Shown: positions 26,950 through 36,028 of the stretch, piece after piece
Layout: every line of letters starts with the position of its first letter
Numbering within the stretch: position 1 is the stretch's first letter
Assembly: GCF_000455605.1 (NCBI RefSeq)
Contig: NC_017025.1
Location: 744,001 to 808,000, forward strand
DNA: 64,000 nucleotides
Direction: 5' to 3'
Origin: Flavobacterium indicum GPTSA100-9 = DSM 17447
GTDB taxonomy: Bacteria > Bacteroidota > Bacteroidia > Flavobacteriales > Flavobacteriaceae
The notes under the pieces: generated by a model
Database searches by the model: none
Told to the model about the DNA's origin: nothing
What the model saw: only the letters and a program-made list of their open reading frames with translations
Position numbers and translations under genes: made by a program

Positions 26950-27753
26950 ATGGATAAAATTAGATTGTTTTGGTGGAATGAAAGGGTTTTTCATAATAAA
27001 GCTAAGGAAAATTATGGAGACTTATTAGGTAAATATTTGGTAGAGAAAATTTCCGGGAAAAAGGTTTTATTTACCAAACCAAATAAATTTTCATTGTTAG
27101 ATTTCATAAGTCCAATATATGTTACTATAGGAAGTATATTAGGTCAAGTTAACCACAAATGTATAGTTTGGGGGAGTGGTATAATCACTAAAGATCAATA
27201 TGTAAAGCAACCTAAAAAAATTGTAGCAGTAAGAGGTCCTCAAACAAGGAAAAGGTTGATGGAATTAGGGTATGTTGTGCCTGAAGTTTATGGTGATCCA
27301 GCACTATTGTTGCCAGATTATTATTTTCCAACCATTCAAAAAAAATATAAAATTGGAATAGTACCTCATTATGTCGATTATTCAATGGTAAAAGAGTTAT
27401 TTAAAGATAAACCTGAAATTAAGGTTATTGATTTAATGACGAATTCAATTGAATCTACAACAGATGAATTTTTACAGTGTGAAAAAATTATTTCTTCGTC
27501 TTTACATGGAATTATTTTAGCTCATGCTTATAGAATTCCAGCAGTGTGGCAAAAATTTTCTGAAAATGTATTTGGAGATGATATCAAATACCAAGACTAT
27601 TTTGAATCGGTTAATATTCCAATGTATAAACCAAATGTTATTCAAATTGATAATTTAGCAGAAGTTTTCGAAAAAGTTACAACTTTGCCTAATCAAAATT
27701 TAGTGGAAAACATTAAGTTAAATTTAATTAAAAATTGCCCATTTAAAAACTAA
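26950..27753 (+). CDS. Polysaccharide pyruvyl transferase family protein
   Basis: A 267-residue protein of the PF04230 family. The N-terminus has ENYGDLLGKYLVEKISG, the middle WGSGI and VRGPQTRKRLMELG, then VYGDPALLLPDYY, and the C-terminal part IISSSLHGIILAHAYRIPAVW. These strings are the conserved blocks of CsaB/PssM/WcaK-like enzymes, which attach a pyruvate ketal from phosphoenolpyruvate to sugars, giving the glycan a negative charge. It is directly followed by the nonulosonic acid genes. Some family members in Bacteroidetes have other roles, so pyruvylation itself is inferred from family membership. Confidence 0.82.
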   Translation: MDKIRLFWWNERVFHNKAKENYGDLLGKYLVEKISGKKVLFTKPNKFSLLDFISPIYVTIGSILGQVNHKCIVWGSGIITKDQYVKQPKKIVAVRGPQTRKRLMELGYVVPEVYGDPALLLPDYYFPTIQKKYKIGIVPHYVDYSMVKELFKDKPEIKVIDLMTNSIESTTDEFLQCEKIISSSLHGIILAHAYRIPAVWQKFSENVFGDDIKYQDYFESVNIPMYKPNVIQIDNLAEVFEKVTTLPNQNLVENIKLNLIKNCPFKN

Positions 27754-27760
27754 TTTAAAT

Positions 27761-28771
27761 ATGACTAACCCCTATTACATTGCAGAAATTGGACAAGCAC
27801 ATGAAGGTAGTTTAGGTATATTACATTCTTATATTGATGCTCTTGCAACTACAGGTGTGCATGCGGTAAAATTTCAAATGCATATTGCAGCAGCTGAAAG
27901 TAGTTCGCATGAACCATTTCGAGTGAAGTTTTCATATGAAGACGCAACTCGTTTTGATTATTGGAAGCGAATGGAATTTACTTTAGACCAGTGGAAAGGC
28001 ATAAAAAAACATTGTGATGAGGTGGGTTTAGATTTTATTTGTTCACCGTTCAGTAATTTAGCAGTTGATTGGCTAGAAGAAATTGGGGTTAAATATTATA
28101 AAATAGGTTCTGGTGAAGTAAATAATTTATTATTGCTTGAAAAAATTGCAAAAACAAAGAAACCAATTATCATTTCATCAGGAATGAGTAATTTTTCTGA
28201 ATTAGACTGCACTGTAGCTTTTTTAAAACAAAGAAATGTAACTTTTTCAATTTTACAATGCACTACTTCGTATCCTACACATCCAGAACAATTTGGGTTA
28301 AATGTAATCAATGAACTTAAAGATAGATATCAAGTAAAAGTTGGATTTTCTGACCATTCGTCTAAAATTGCAACTAATGTAGCTGCTGTAGCCTTAGGTG
28401 CAGAAATTCTTGAATTTCATGTAGTTTTTAATAAAAAGATGTTTGGTCCAGATGCTAAATCTTCTTTAACTATTGAAGAAATAGAACAATTGGTTCAAGA
28501 CTGTAATGCTATTGCTACTGCTCTAAAAAATCCAATTGACAAAAATAATAATGCCCAATTTTCAGAATTAAAATCTATATTTGAAAAATCTCTTTCAGTG
28601 AATAAAGATTTACCTGCGGGACATGTTTTAAAGTTTGAAGATTTAGAAGCAAAAAAACCTAAAGGTTTGGGTATTGATGCAGTAAATTTTGAAAAAATAA
28701 TAGGGAAAAAAATTTCAAGAAATTTAGCTCAATGGGATTTTTTGAATGAAAATGATGTAATCAATGAATAA
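27761..28771 (+). CDS. neuB: Nonulosonic acid synthase (NeuB/LegI family)
   Basis: A 336-residue protein. Residues 1-240 form the NeuB TIM-barrel (YYIAEIGQAHEGSLG, AVKFQMHIAAAESS, FICSPFSNLAVDWLEEIGVKYYKIGSGEVNN, PIIISSGMSN, GFSDHSSKI, LEFHVVFNK). The C-terminal part is the SAF antifreeze-like domain (FEKSLSVNKDLPAGHVLKFEDLEAKKPKGLGI). The family condenses N-acetylmannosamine or a 6-deoxy-diamino-mannose with phosphoenolpyruvate to give Neu5Ac, legionaminic or pseudaminic acid. The two following genes encode the companion epimerase and CMP transferase. Which acid is made is not decided by this sequence. It overlaps the next gene by eight bases. Confidence 0.9.
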   Translation: MTNPYYIAEIGQAHEGSLGILHSYIDALATTGVHAVKFQMHIAAAESSSHEPFRVKFSYEDATRFDYWKRMEFTLDQWKGIKKHCDEVGLDFICSPFSNLAVDWLEEIGVKYYKIGSGEVNNLLLLEKIAKTKKPIIISSGMSNFSELDCTVAFLKQRNVTFSILQCTTSYPTHPEQFGLNVINELKDRYQVKVGFSDHSSKIATNVAAVALGAEILEFHVVFNKKMFGPDAKSSLTIEEIEQLVQDCNAIATALKNPIDKNNNAQFSELKSIFEKSLSVNKDLPAGHVLKFEDLEAKKPKGLGIDAVNFEKIIGKKISRNLAQWDFLNENDVINE

Positions 28772-29924
28772 TAAAAGAAAAATAGCAGTTGTCATTACAG
28801 CCCGACCTTCTTATAGTCGTGTTAAAACAGTATTAGAAGCAATTCAAATGCATTCGTCGTTGGAATTGCAATTAATTATTGCTGCTTCGGCCTTATTAGA
28901 TAGGTATGGATCTGCAGTAAATTTTATTGAAAAAGACGGATTTAATATTGCTGCAAAAGTTTTTAATGTGTTGGAAGGAGAAAATCTGACTGCTGCTGCA
29001 AAAACAACTGGTATTGGAATTCTAGAATTGTCTACTGTTTTTGATAATTTAAAACCAGATATAGTGGTGACAGTTGCAGACCGTTTTGAAACCATGGCGA
29101 CTGCAATTGCGGCTTCATATATGAATATTCCATTAGCGCATATTCAGGGTGGGGAAGTAACTGGAAATATTGATGAAAAAGTTCGCCATTCAATTACTAA
29201 ATTAGCAGATTATCATTTTGTTGCTTCTGAAAGCGCAAAAGAAAGGGTGATAAAATTAGGTGAGGATGCTAATTTTGTTTTTAATACAGGTTGTCCGTCT
29301 ATTGATTTAGCTAAACAAGTTAAAGAAAATAGTGTTCAATTACCTTTTGATCCTTATGAAAAGTATGGAGGTGTAGGAGCTAAGCCTGATTTAAAAAACG
29401 GTTATTTAGTAGTAATGCAGCATCCTGTTACTAATGAGTATCAAGATTCAAGAAAACATATTGAAGCTACCTTGCAAGCTGTTTATGAATTGAACAAACC
29501 AACATTGTGGTTTTGGCCTAATGTAGATGCAGGGGCAGACGGAACATCAACCGGAATTAGAGCATTTAGAGAAACACATCAATTACCCAATGTGCATTTC
29601 TTTAAAAATATGGAAGGTAAAGATTTTTTACATTTATTAAATCATGCAGATTGTTTAATTGGTAATTCAAGTGTAGGAATAAGAGAATGTGCCTATTTGG
29701 GTGTGCCAGTAGTAAATATTGGTTCTCGACAAAATAGAAGAGATAGAGGTGAAAATGTTATAGATGTTAACTATGATATTGTTGCAATAAAGAATGCAAT
29801 ACTGAATAGAATTTCTTCAATTAAAAATAGTTCAAATGTTTATGGTGGAGGAGACGCTGGTAAGCAAATTGCTGATTTACTTTATGAAGTACCTTTACTG
29901 TTTCATAAAACAATAATGTATTAA
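28764..29924 (+). CDS. neuC: Hydrolysing UDP-sugar 2-epimerase (NeuC/LegG type)
   Basis: A 386-residue GT-B-fold epimerase. The N-terminus VVITARPSYSRVKTVLEAI differs from the GSRAEYG of classical NeuC. The conserved blocks VTVADRFETMATAIAASYM, HIQGGEVTGNIDEKVRHSITKLADYHF and IGNSSVGIRECAYLGVPVVNIGSRQ are those of the hydrolysing family, releasing free ManNAc from UDP-GlcNAc or 2,4-diacetamido-6-deoxymannose from UDP-diNAc-bacillosamine. It supplies NeuB. The 386-residue length is normal. The gene overlaps neuB (eight bases) and neuA (one base), so the three are translationally coupled. LegG-like use of UDP-diNAc-bacillosamine is possible because pglFED lie nearby. Confidence 0.85.
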   Translation: MNNKRKIAVVITARPSYSRVKTVLEAIQMHSSLELQLIIAASALLDRYGSAVNFIEKDGFNIAAKVFNVLEGENLTAAAKTTGIGILELSTVFDNLKPDIVVTVADRFETMATAIAASYMNIPLAHIQGGEVTGNIDEKVRHSITKLADYHFVASESAKERVIKLGEDANFVFNTGCPSIDLAKQVKENSVQLPFDPYEKYGGVGAKPDLKNGYLVVMQHPVTNEYQDSRKHIEATLQAVYELNKPTLWFWPNVDAGADGTSTGIRAFRETHQLPNVHFFKNMEGKDFLHLLNHADCLIGNSSVGIRECAYLGVPVVNIGSRQNRRDRGENVIDVNYDIVAIKNAILNRISSIKNSSNVYGGGDAGKQIADLLYEVPLLFHKTIMY

Positions 29925-30625
29925 TGAAAATTTTAGGAATTATTACTGCACGCGGTGGCTCAAAAGGTGTGCCAGGTAAAAATATAAAATTACTTGGTAA
30001 TATGCCTTTACTTGCATATACCTCCAATGCAGCAAAAAAGTCTAATTTACTTTCTAAAACAATTATTTCATCAGATGATGCATCAATTTTAAAGATAGCG
30101 CATGAATTTCAAATAGAAGTGCCTTTTGTTAGACCTAGTGAGTTGGCAACAGATACTTCTTCGAGTATTGAAGTAGTGCAACATGCCATTGAGTTTCTAG
30201 AATCTCAAGGTGAATTTTATGATGCAGTTTGTTTATTACAACCTACTACTCCTTTTAGAAGTAATGGTTTTTTAGATGTTGCAATTCAAAAATTTATAAA
30301 TGAAGATGTTGATGCTTTAGTAAGTGTCTTACCTGTTCCTCATGAGTTTAATCCGCATTGGGTTTTTGAGCCAGATAATAATGGTATGCTTAAAATCGCA
30401 ACAGGTGAAAAAGAAATAATTAAAAGAAGACAAGAATTGCCACCAGCTTATTTTAGAGATGGATCTATTTATATTACCAAGACATCAGTAATTAAATCAG
30501 GAAGTTTTTATGGAACTAAATTGGGTTTTATTGAAAATGACCCTGAATTTTATGTAAATATTGATACTCTGAAAGATTGGGAGTTAGCTGAAGCTAAATT
30601 AAATTGGATTAAAGATAGGTTATAA
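29924..30625 (+). CDS. neuA: CMP-nonulosonic acid cytidylyltransferase (NeuA family)
   Basis: A 233-residue nucleotidyltransferase. IITARGGSKGVPGKNIKLLG at the N-terminus is the CTP-binding P-loop-like signature of CMP-sialate synthetases. TIISSDD, FVRPSELATDTSS, VCLLQPTTPFRS and FRDGSIYITK follow in the expected order, and the substrate-binding region near residue 210 includes IENDPEFYVNIDT. It activates the NeuB product with CTP so that it can be transferred into the glycan. It overlaps neuC by one base and the next gene by one base. No dedicated sialyltransferase family was recognised in the window. Confidence 0.9.
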   Translation: MKILGIITARGGSKGVPGKNIKLLGNMPLLAYTSNAAKKSNLLSKTIISSDDASILKIAHEFQIEVPFVRPSELATDTSSSIEVVQHAIEFLESQGEFYDAVCLLQPTTPFRSNGFLDVAIQKFINEDVDALVSVLPVPHEFNPHWVFEPDNNGMLKIATGEKEIIKRRQELPPAYFRDGSIYITKTSVIKSGSFYGTKLGFIENDPEFYVNIDTLKDWELAEAKLNWIKDRL

Positions 30626-32334
30626 TGTGTGGAATAGTTGGAATATTTTCCCAAAATCTTCAAGTTGAAGATAGAAAAGTACGTTTAAATAACATGCTTA
30701 AAGCCCAATCGCATAGAGGTCCTGATGCTGAACAACAATGGCACGATGACAGTTGTAGTTTAGGGCATAATCGCTTAAGTATTATCGATTTGTCTTCAGA
30801 GGCTAACCAACCAATGAGGAGTTCATGTGGTAATTATATGGTGGTGTTTAATGGAGAAATTTATAATTATTTAGAAATTAAAAAAGAATTAGTACCTCAT
30901 TTTACCTTTCATACGCAGTCTGATACCGAAGTGTTGTTAAATGCCTACATTCATTGGGGAACAACGTGTTTGGAAAAATTCAATGGGATGTTTTCAATTG
31001 CTATTTGGGATCGTATAAAGCAAGAACTTTTTATTGCTCGGGATCGATTTGGAGTCAAACCATTTTATTTCTATAAAAAAGAAAATTCATTGGTTTTTGC
31101 TAGTGAAATTAAATCCATTTGGGCTTTTGGAGTAAACAAAAAAAGAAACAATAAAGTCTGGGCAAATTATTTGACTTTTGGTACTTATGGTTTGCCTCAT
31201 GAAACTTTTTGGGATGACATTTACCAATTGCCAGCTGGTCATTTTGCTGTTATTAATACACAATCCATCTTAAATTTCGATGTTGTGCAATGGTATGATT
31301 TTGTACAAAATATTAAAAACACGACAATTTTAGATGAATTAACATTAAAAGAGCAATATTCTCAATTGTTAAATGAGGCTATTCAACTGCGATTTAGAGC
31401 AGATGTGCCTTTGGGAATGAATGTGAGTGGCGGATTGGATTCTTCTACTTTAATTGCTTTAATTCATAAAAATTTACCTTCCTCTAAAAAGATGGAAGCT
31501 TTTACATTTTATTGTAATGATTCTAATTATGATGAACTACCTTGGGTGGAAGCCTTGTTAGAAAATAAGCCATATCACCTTAATAAAGTTTTATTGGAAG
31601 CTAAAATTGTTCCGAATTTAATTGAGGAAGTGAGTCAAGTTCAAGACGAACCTTTTGGTGGATTTCCTACGCTAGCTTACAGTCTGTTGTTTAAAGAAGC
31701 AGCATCTAAGGGTATAAAAGTTGTTTTAGACGGACAAGGTATGGATGAAGCTTGGGCGGGTTACGATTATTATCATAATCAATCGAACAACATAATTCAA
31801 GGTATCAATTCTAGTCCCGTTCGTCCTGAAGTATTAGATGCTGATTTTGCATTGTTGGCTGAAAAAGAACATTATGAAAAACCTTTTGAATCTTCTATGC
31901 AAAATATGCAATACAGGGATATTTTTTATACCAAAATTCCAAGGGCTTTACGCTTCAATGATCGAATAAGTATGTTGCATGGAACAGAATTAAGAGAACC
32001 ATTTTTAGATTATAGATTAGTAGAATTAGCTTTTGCACAAAAAGATGAAGTAAAATATAATCAAGGCAATACTAAATGGATGTTGCGCCAAATTAGTCAA
32101 GAATTAATTTCAGATAAGGTTGCTTTAGCACCAAAAAGACCTCTGCAAACCCCTCAAAGGGAATGGATAGCTAATGACTTGCAAAATTTTGTTTTTGATC
32201 AAATAAATTCTTTTGGAGATTTTGAATTTATTGATAAGAAAAAAGTGCTTCAAATTTGGAAAGAATATACTAATGGAAATCAAGATAATAGTTTCTATAT
32301 TTGGCAATGGATTAATTTGGTTGCCTTGAAGTAA
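30625..32334 (+). CDS. asnB: Glutamine-dependent amidotransferase, asparagine synthase family
   Basis: A 569-residue protein. Cys2 (MCGIVGIFS) begins the class II glutaminase domain, with SHRGPDAEQQW, NHRLSIIDLS and VFNGEIYNY. The synthetase domain carries the pyrophosphate loop SGGLDSS at residues 268-274, VLDGQGMDEAWAGY and RIPRALRFNDR-like sequence (KIPRALRFNDRISML). AsnB-like proteins inside polysaccharide loci (for example WbpS) are thought to amidate sugar uronic acids rather than aspartate. The two dehydrogenases at the start of the window could provide uronic acid substrates. Genuine asparagine synthesis cannot be excluded from sequence alone. TAATG overlaps link it to both neighbours. 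Confidence 0.85.
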   Translation: MCGIVGIFSQNLQVEDRKVRLNNMLKAQSHRGPDAEQQWHDDSCSLGHNRLSIIDLSSEANQPMRSSCGNYMVVFNGEIYNYLEIKKELVPHFTFHTQSDTEVLLNAYIHWGTTCLEKFNGMFSIAIWDRIKQELFIARDRFGVKPFYFYKKENSLVFASEIKSIWAFGVNKKRNNKVWANYLTFGTYGLPHETFWDDIYQLPAGHFAVINTQSILNFDVVQWYDFVQNIKNTTILDELTLKEQYSQLLNEAIQLRFRADVPLGMNVSGGLDSSTLIALIHKNLPSSKKMEAFTFYCNDSNYDELPWVEALLENKPYHLNKVLLEAKIVPNLIEEVSQVQDEPFGGFPTLAYSLLFKEAASKGIKVVLDGQGMDEAWAGYDYYHNQSNNIIQGINSSPVRPEVLDADFALLAEKEHYEKPFESSMQNMQYRDIFYTKIPRALRFNDRISMLHGTELREPFLDYRLVELAFAQKDEVKYNQGNTKWMLRQISQELISDKVALAPKRPLQTPQREWIANDLQNFVFDQINSFGDFEFIDKKKVLQIWKEYTNGNQDNSFYIWQWINLVALK

Positions 32335-33716
32335 TGAAAAAGAAGAAAGTTTTTGTGTTATTGCCTGATGGTGTTGGACTTAGGAATTTTGCCTACTCTA
32401 AATTTTATGAAATTGGAAAACAATTTTATGATATTTCGTTTTGGAATAACACGCCTTTTAATCTATCTGATTTAAATTATAAGGAAATAAAATTCAATAA
32501 ACCTGTAATTCATTCGTTAACCGATGTACTAAAAAATGGATTAATTCAAGCTTCTCTAACAAAGAATAAAAAAGAGGAACAAGATGCGGTTTATGATACA
32601 TATCGATTTCCTGCTTCTAAGAAAGGTCTAAAAAATAGAATTAAAAATAGTATTGTAACTTTTTTAAATTCAAGTTTTTCTAATCAAAAAGGAATTTTAA
32701 AATTAAGAAATCTAATAAATTCTTTAGAAAGGAAAACAACGTATTACAAAAATTGTAAAGCAACTTTAGAAAAAGAAAAACCAGATTTTATTTTTTGTAC
32801 CAATCAACGCCCAATTATTGCGGTTGCACCCTTATTAGCAGCTAAAGATTTGAATATACATACCGCGACCTTTATATTTTCTTGGGATAATTTGCCTAAA
32901 GCAACTATGGTAGTTCAAACTGATTATTATTTTGTTTGGAGTGAGCATATGAAAAATGAATTAATGCATTACCATCCCGAAATTAATTCTAATCAAATTC
33001 TAATTACAGGAACACCTCAGTTTGAGGCTCATTTTGATCAAAACTTATACCAAGAAAAAGAAGTTTTTTTTAATGAAAACAAGTTAGACAGTAATAAAAA
33101 ATACATTTGTTACTCAGGAGACGACATCACCACTTGTCCCGATGATGAAAAGTATCTAAGAGATGTGGCTTTGGCTGTTAAGGCTTTGAATAAAAAAGGA
33201 CATAATTTAGGTCTTATTTTCAGACGTTGCCCTGTTGATTTTTCTACAAGATATGATGCGGTTTTACAGGAATTTAAAGATGTAATTGTTCCAGTTAATC
33301 CCGCTTGGATAAAAATAGGTGAAGGTTGGAATACGGTTTTGCCAACAATAAAAGATAATCAGGTTTTAATTAATACCATAAAACATTCCGAATTGGTCAT
33401 CAATTTAGGTTCGTCTATGGTTTTTGATTTTGCTGTGTTCAATAAACCTTGTTTTTATATCAATTATGATGTGCCCAATAAATTGATTTTTGATTGGTCT
33501 GTAAAAAAGATTTATAATTTTGTTCATTTTCGTTCTATGCCTAATAAAAATGCAGTTGTTTGGGTTAATTCACCTTCCAATTATGAAAAATTAATTGAAG
33601 AAAATTTGAATAAAAATTGTTCAGAAGATGCTTTTAAATGGTTTGAAAAAATTACGGAACAGCCTGCTGATAAAGCATCTGAAAGAATTTGGAATGCTAT
33701 AAATACTCTTATATAA
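32334..33716 (+). CDS. Unrecognised GT-B-like protein of glycan cluster
   Basis: A 460-residue soluble protein with no family I can name confidently. KVFVLLPDGVGLRNFAYSKF at the N-terminus, PDFIFCTNQRPIIAVAPLLAAK near residue 145-170 and ILITGTPQFEAHFD near 222 resemble the two Rossmann-like halves of GT-B enzymes or of CDP-glycerol glycerophosphotransferase-like proteins. LVINLGSSMVFDFAVFNKPCFYINYD near 362-387 resembles the nucleotide-binding region in those families. It lies between the amidotransferase and the O-acyltransferase, coupled by a TAATG overlap, so a transferase for the region B glycan is likely. The function is inferred. Confidence 0.55.
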   Translation: MKKKKVFVLLPDGVGLRNFAYSKFYEIGKQFYDISFWNNTPFNLSDLNYKEIKFNKPVIHSLTDVLKNGLIQASLTKNKKEEQDAVYDTYRFPASKKGLKNRIKNSIVTFLNSSFSNQKGILKLRNLINSLERKTTYYKNCKATLEKEKPDFIFCTNQRPIIAVAPLLAAKDLNIHTATFIFSWDNLPKATMVVQTDYYFVWSEHMKNELMHYHPEINSNQILITGTPQFEAHFDQNLYQEKEVFFNENKLDSNKKYICYSGDDITTCPDDEKYLRDVALAVKALNKKGHNLGLIFRRCPVDFSTRYDAVLQEFKDVIVPVNPAWIKIGEGWNTVLPTIKDNQVLINTIKHSELVINLGSSMVFDFAVFNKPCFYINYDVPNKLIFDWSVKKIYNFVHFRSMPNKNAVVWVNSPSNYEKLIEENLNKNCSEDAFKWFEKITEQPADKASERIWNAINTLI

Positions 33717-33719
33717 TAT

Positions 33720-35153
33720 ATGTTTTTTAACTCATTAGATTTCGCTATATTTTTGCCAATAGTTTTTATACTATACTGGTTTGTTTTTAATAAAAATAAA
33801 TCATGGCAAAATGCATTACTGATTTTCGCTAGTTATTATTTTTATGCTTGTTGGGATTGGCGCTTTTTGTTTCTTTTGATTTTTTCAACTCTTTTAGATT
33901 ATGTCTCGGGTATAAAAATTGAAAAAAGTAAATCAGAAGGTGAAGCTAAATTTTGGTTCTGGCTAAGTGTAGGGATCAATTTAGGTTTTTTAGGTGTTTT
34001 TAAATACTACGACTTTTTTGCTCAATCTTTTGCTGAATTTTTAAATGGCTTTGGATTAAAAGCACATCCTTATTTGTTGAAATTAGTTTTACCAGTTGGA
34101 ATTTCCTTTTATACGTTTCATGGTTTGTCTTATGTAATTGATGTTTATAAAAAACGTATTCAAGCAGAATATAATTTTGTAGATTATTCCCTTTTTGTTA
34201 GTTACTTTCCGTTGTTAGTTGCAGGTCCAATAGAACGCGCTACACATTTATTGCCTCAAGTAAAAGTAAAACGCACGTTTAATTTTGAAAAAGCTAAAGA
34301 AGGAACCTATCAAATTTTATGGGGATTAGTTAAAAAAGTGGTTATTGCCGATTCGTGTGCCATGTATGCTAATGCAGTATTTAACGACTATGAACAGATG
34401 AATACATTGTCATTAATAGTAGGAGCAGTGTATTTTGCTTTCCAAATTTATGGCGACTTTAGTGGGTATTCTGATATTGCATTGGGTACTTCTAAACTAT
34501 TCGGAATTGATTTATTGAAGAATTTTGATTATCCTTATTTTTCTAGAGATATAGCGGAGTTTTGGCGACGTTGGCATATTTCACTTTCTTCTTGGTTCCG
34601 TGATTATTTGTATATTCCTTTAGGAGGAAGTAAAGGTGGAAAATGGATGCAAGTTCGAAATACGTTTATTATTTTCTTAGTTAGTGGTTTTTGGCACGGG
34701 GCCAATTGGACTTTTATTGTTTGGGGATTCATTAATGCTTTGTATTTTTTACCCTTATTGTTATTGAATAAAAATAGAAGTAACCTAGAACCCATTGATT
34801 TTAAATGGAATTGGAAGGGGTTACAAATTTTGTTTAATGTGTTTACCACTTTTTGTTTGGCCACTTTAGCTTGGATTTTCTTTAGAGCAAATACTATAAC
34901 TGACGCTTTAAATTACATTAAACGAATGTTCACTAATTTAGATTTTGGTTCCCAATATTTAAGTATTGAACGTTATACACCTGAATTATTAGTATTGGTT
35001 ATTGCGTTTGTTTTATTTGAATGGAAAAACAAATATAAAATAGAGCCTATTTCTGGTAAATACGAATGGATAAAGGTTTTTATTTGTATGTTGGCACTGT
35101 TTGCACTTGGGGTGTATTCAGATTATAAAGAATTTATATACTTTCAGTTTTAA
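33720..35153 (+). CDS. MBOAT-family O-acyltransferase (AlgI-like)
   Basis: A 477-residue polytopic protein with about 10-11 membrane helices. Characteristic MBOAT strings are LPVGISFYTFHGLSYVIDVY near residue 122, FPLLVAGPIERATHLLPQ near 165, RRWHISLSSWFRDYLYIPLGG near 282-302 and VSGFWHGANWTFIVWG near 320-335, the latter with the conserved catalytic histidine. AlgI-like enzymes pass acetyl groups across the membrane for O-acetylation of polysaccharides and work with periplasmic SGNH partners. Two such partners follow directly. Start ATG at 33720 is three bases after the previous stop; the end overlaps the next gene by one base. Confidence 0.9.
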   Translation: MFFNSLDFAIFLPIVFILYWFVFNKNKSWQNALLIFASYYFYACWDWRFLFLLIFSTLLDYVSGIKIEKSKSEGEAKFWFWLSVGINLGFLGVFKYYDFFAQSFAEFLNGFGLKAHPYLLKLVLPVGISFYTFHGLSYVIDVYKKRIQAEYNFVDYSLFVSYFPLLVAGPIERATHLLPQVKVKRTFNFEKAKEGTYQILWGLVKKVVIADSCAMYANAVFNDYEQMNTLSLIVGAVYFAFQIYGDFSGYSDIALGTSKLFGIDLLKNFDYPYFSRDIAEFWRRWHISLSSWFRDYLYIPLGGSKGGKWMQVRNTFIIFLVSGFWHGANWTFIVWGFINALYFLPLLLLNKNRSNLEPIDFKWNWKGLQILFNVFTTFCLATLAWIFFRANTITDALNYIKRMFTNLDFGSQYLSIERYTPELLVLVIAFVLFEWKNKYKIEPISGKYEWIKVFICMLALFALGVYSDYKEFIYFQF

Positions 35154-36028
35154 TGAAAAAATTCGGTTTACATCTACTCATAACTTTATTCATTTTGTTC
35201 CTAGCTTCATTGTTGTTAGATGTTGCTTATACGAAGGTGTTGTCTACTTCTTCTAGTCGAAATAAAGTGGAGCATGTAATGCATTCTAAGAACAAAAATT
35301 ATGATGTTGTTATTATGGGTACTTCACGGGCTAATAATCATTTTGTGACTGAATTGTTTGAGAAAAAAGGATTAAAAGCTTTTAATTATGGTATGAGTGG
35401 TTCACATTTCTTTGAAACAGATTTGATGCTCAAAAAAATGTTGGATAATCAATTTAAAATTAAAACCTTATTGTTAGAAGCCGATTTAAGTGTTTGTAAT
35501 GAAAATAGAGATGAAGGTACAACGGCAAGATTTATGCCTTATATGCACGGCGATGCCACTATTACAGAACACATAAAATCTCAAGAAGATTATTTTCAAT
35601 TGTATTATTTGCCTTTTTATCGATACATAAAGTTTGATAACAAAATAGGTTTAAGAGAAGTTTTGAAAGTGTTGAAAAATGAACCAACAAACGTGCTTCA
35701 TAATAAAGGGTATTATCCTTTATTAACAACAAAATCGGGTAAAATGAAGAATGATATTTCTACCTTAAAACCCATTCGAAACCGATATCTAGAAGATGTG
35801 AAAAAGTTGTGTGCTCAAAATAACATCCAATTAATATTAGTCATGACACCTATGTGTGAAAACACAAAAGGTCTTGATTATTTTGAAAAAGTGAACCAAC
35901 TCTATCCCGAAATACATAATTTTGAAAATGTAGTGCATGATGATAACTATTTTTCTTCATGTGGCCATTTAAATGATGCAGGTGCTAGAATGTATACGCA
36001 ATTTATAATTAAGGAATTGAAATTATAA
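35153..36028 (+). CDS. Membrane-anchored SGNH-type protein, first of tandem pair
   Basis: A 291-residue protein with one N-terminal membrane helix (about residues 5-25), so the bulk is probably periplasmic. The nucleophile block is VVIMGTSRANNHF with S58. The Asn block may be FNYGMSGSHF, and the C-terminal SSCGHLNDAGARMYTQF supplies the catalytic histidine region. This pattern fits SGNH hydrolase-fold acetyltransferases that complete O-acetylation with an MBOAT. It is about as long as, and closely similar to, the next gene product, indicating tandem duplication. The gene overlaps both neighbours by one base. Acetyl transfer is inferred from fold and neighbour. Confidence 0.72.
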   Translation: MKKFGLHLLITLFILFLASLLLDVAYTKVLSTSSSRNKVEHVMHSKNKNYDVVIMGTSRANNHFVTELFEKKGLKAFNYGMSGSHFFETDLMLKKMLDNQFKIKTLLLEADLSVCNENRDEGTTARFMPYMHGDATITEHIKSQEDYFQLYYLPFYRYIKFDNKIGLREVLKVLKNEPTNVLHNKGYYPLLTTKSGKMKNDISTLKPIRNRYLEDVKKLCAQNNIQLILVMTPMCENTKGLDYFEKVNQLYPEIHNFENVVHDDNYFSSCGHLNDAGARMYTQFIIKELKL

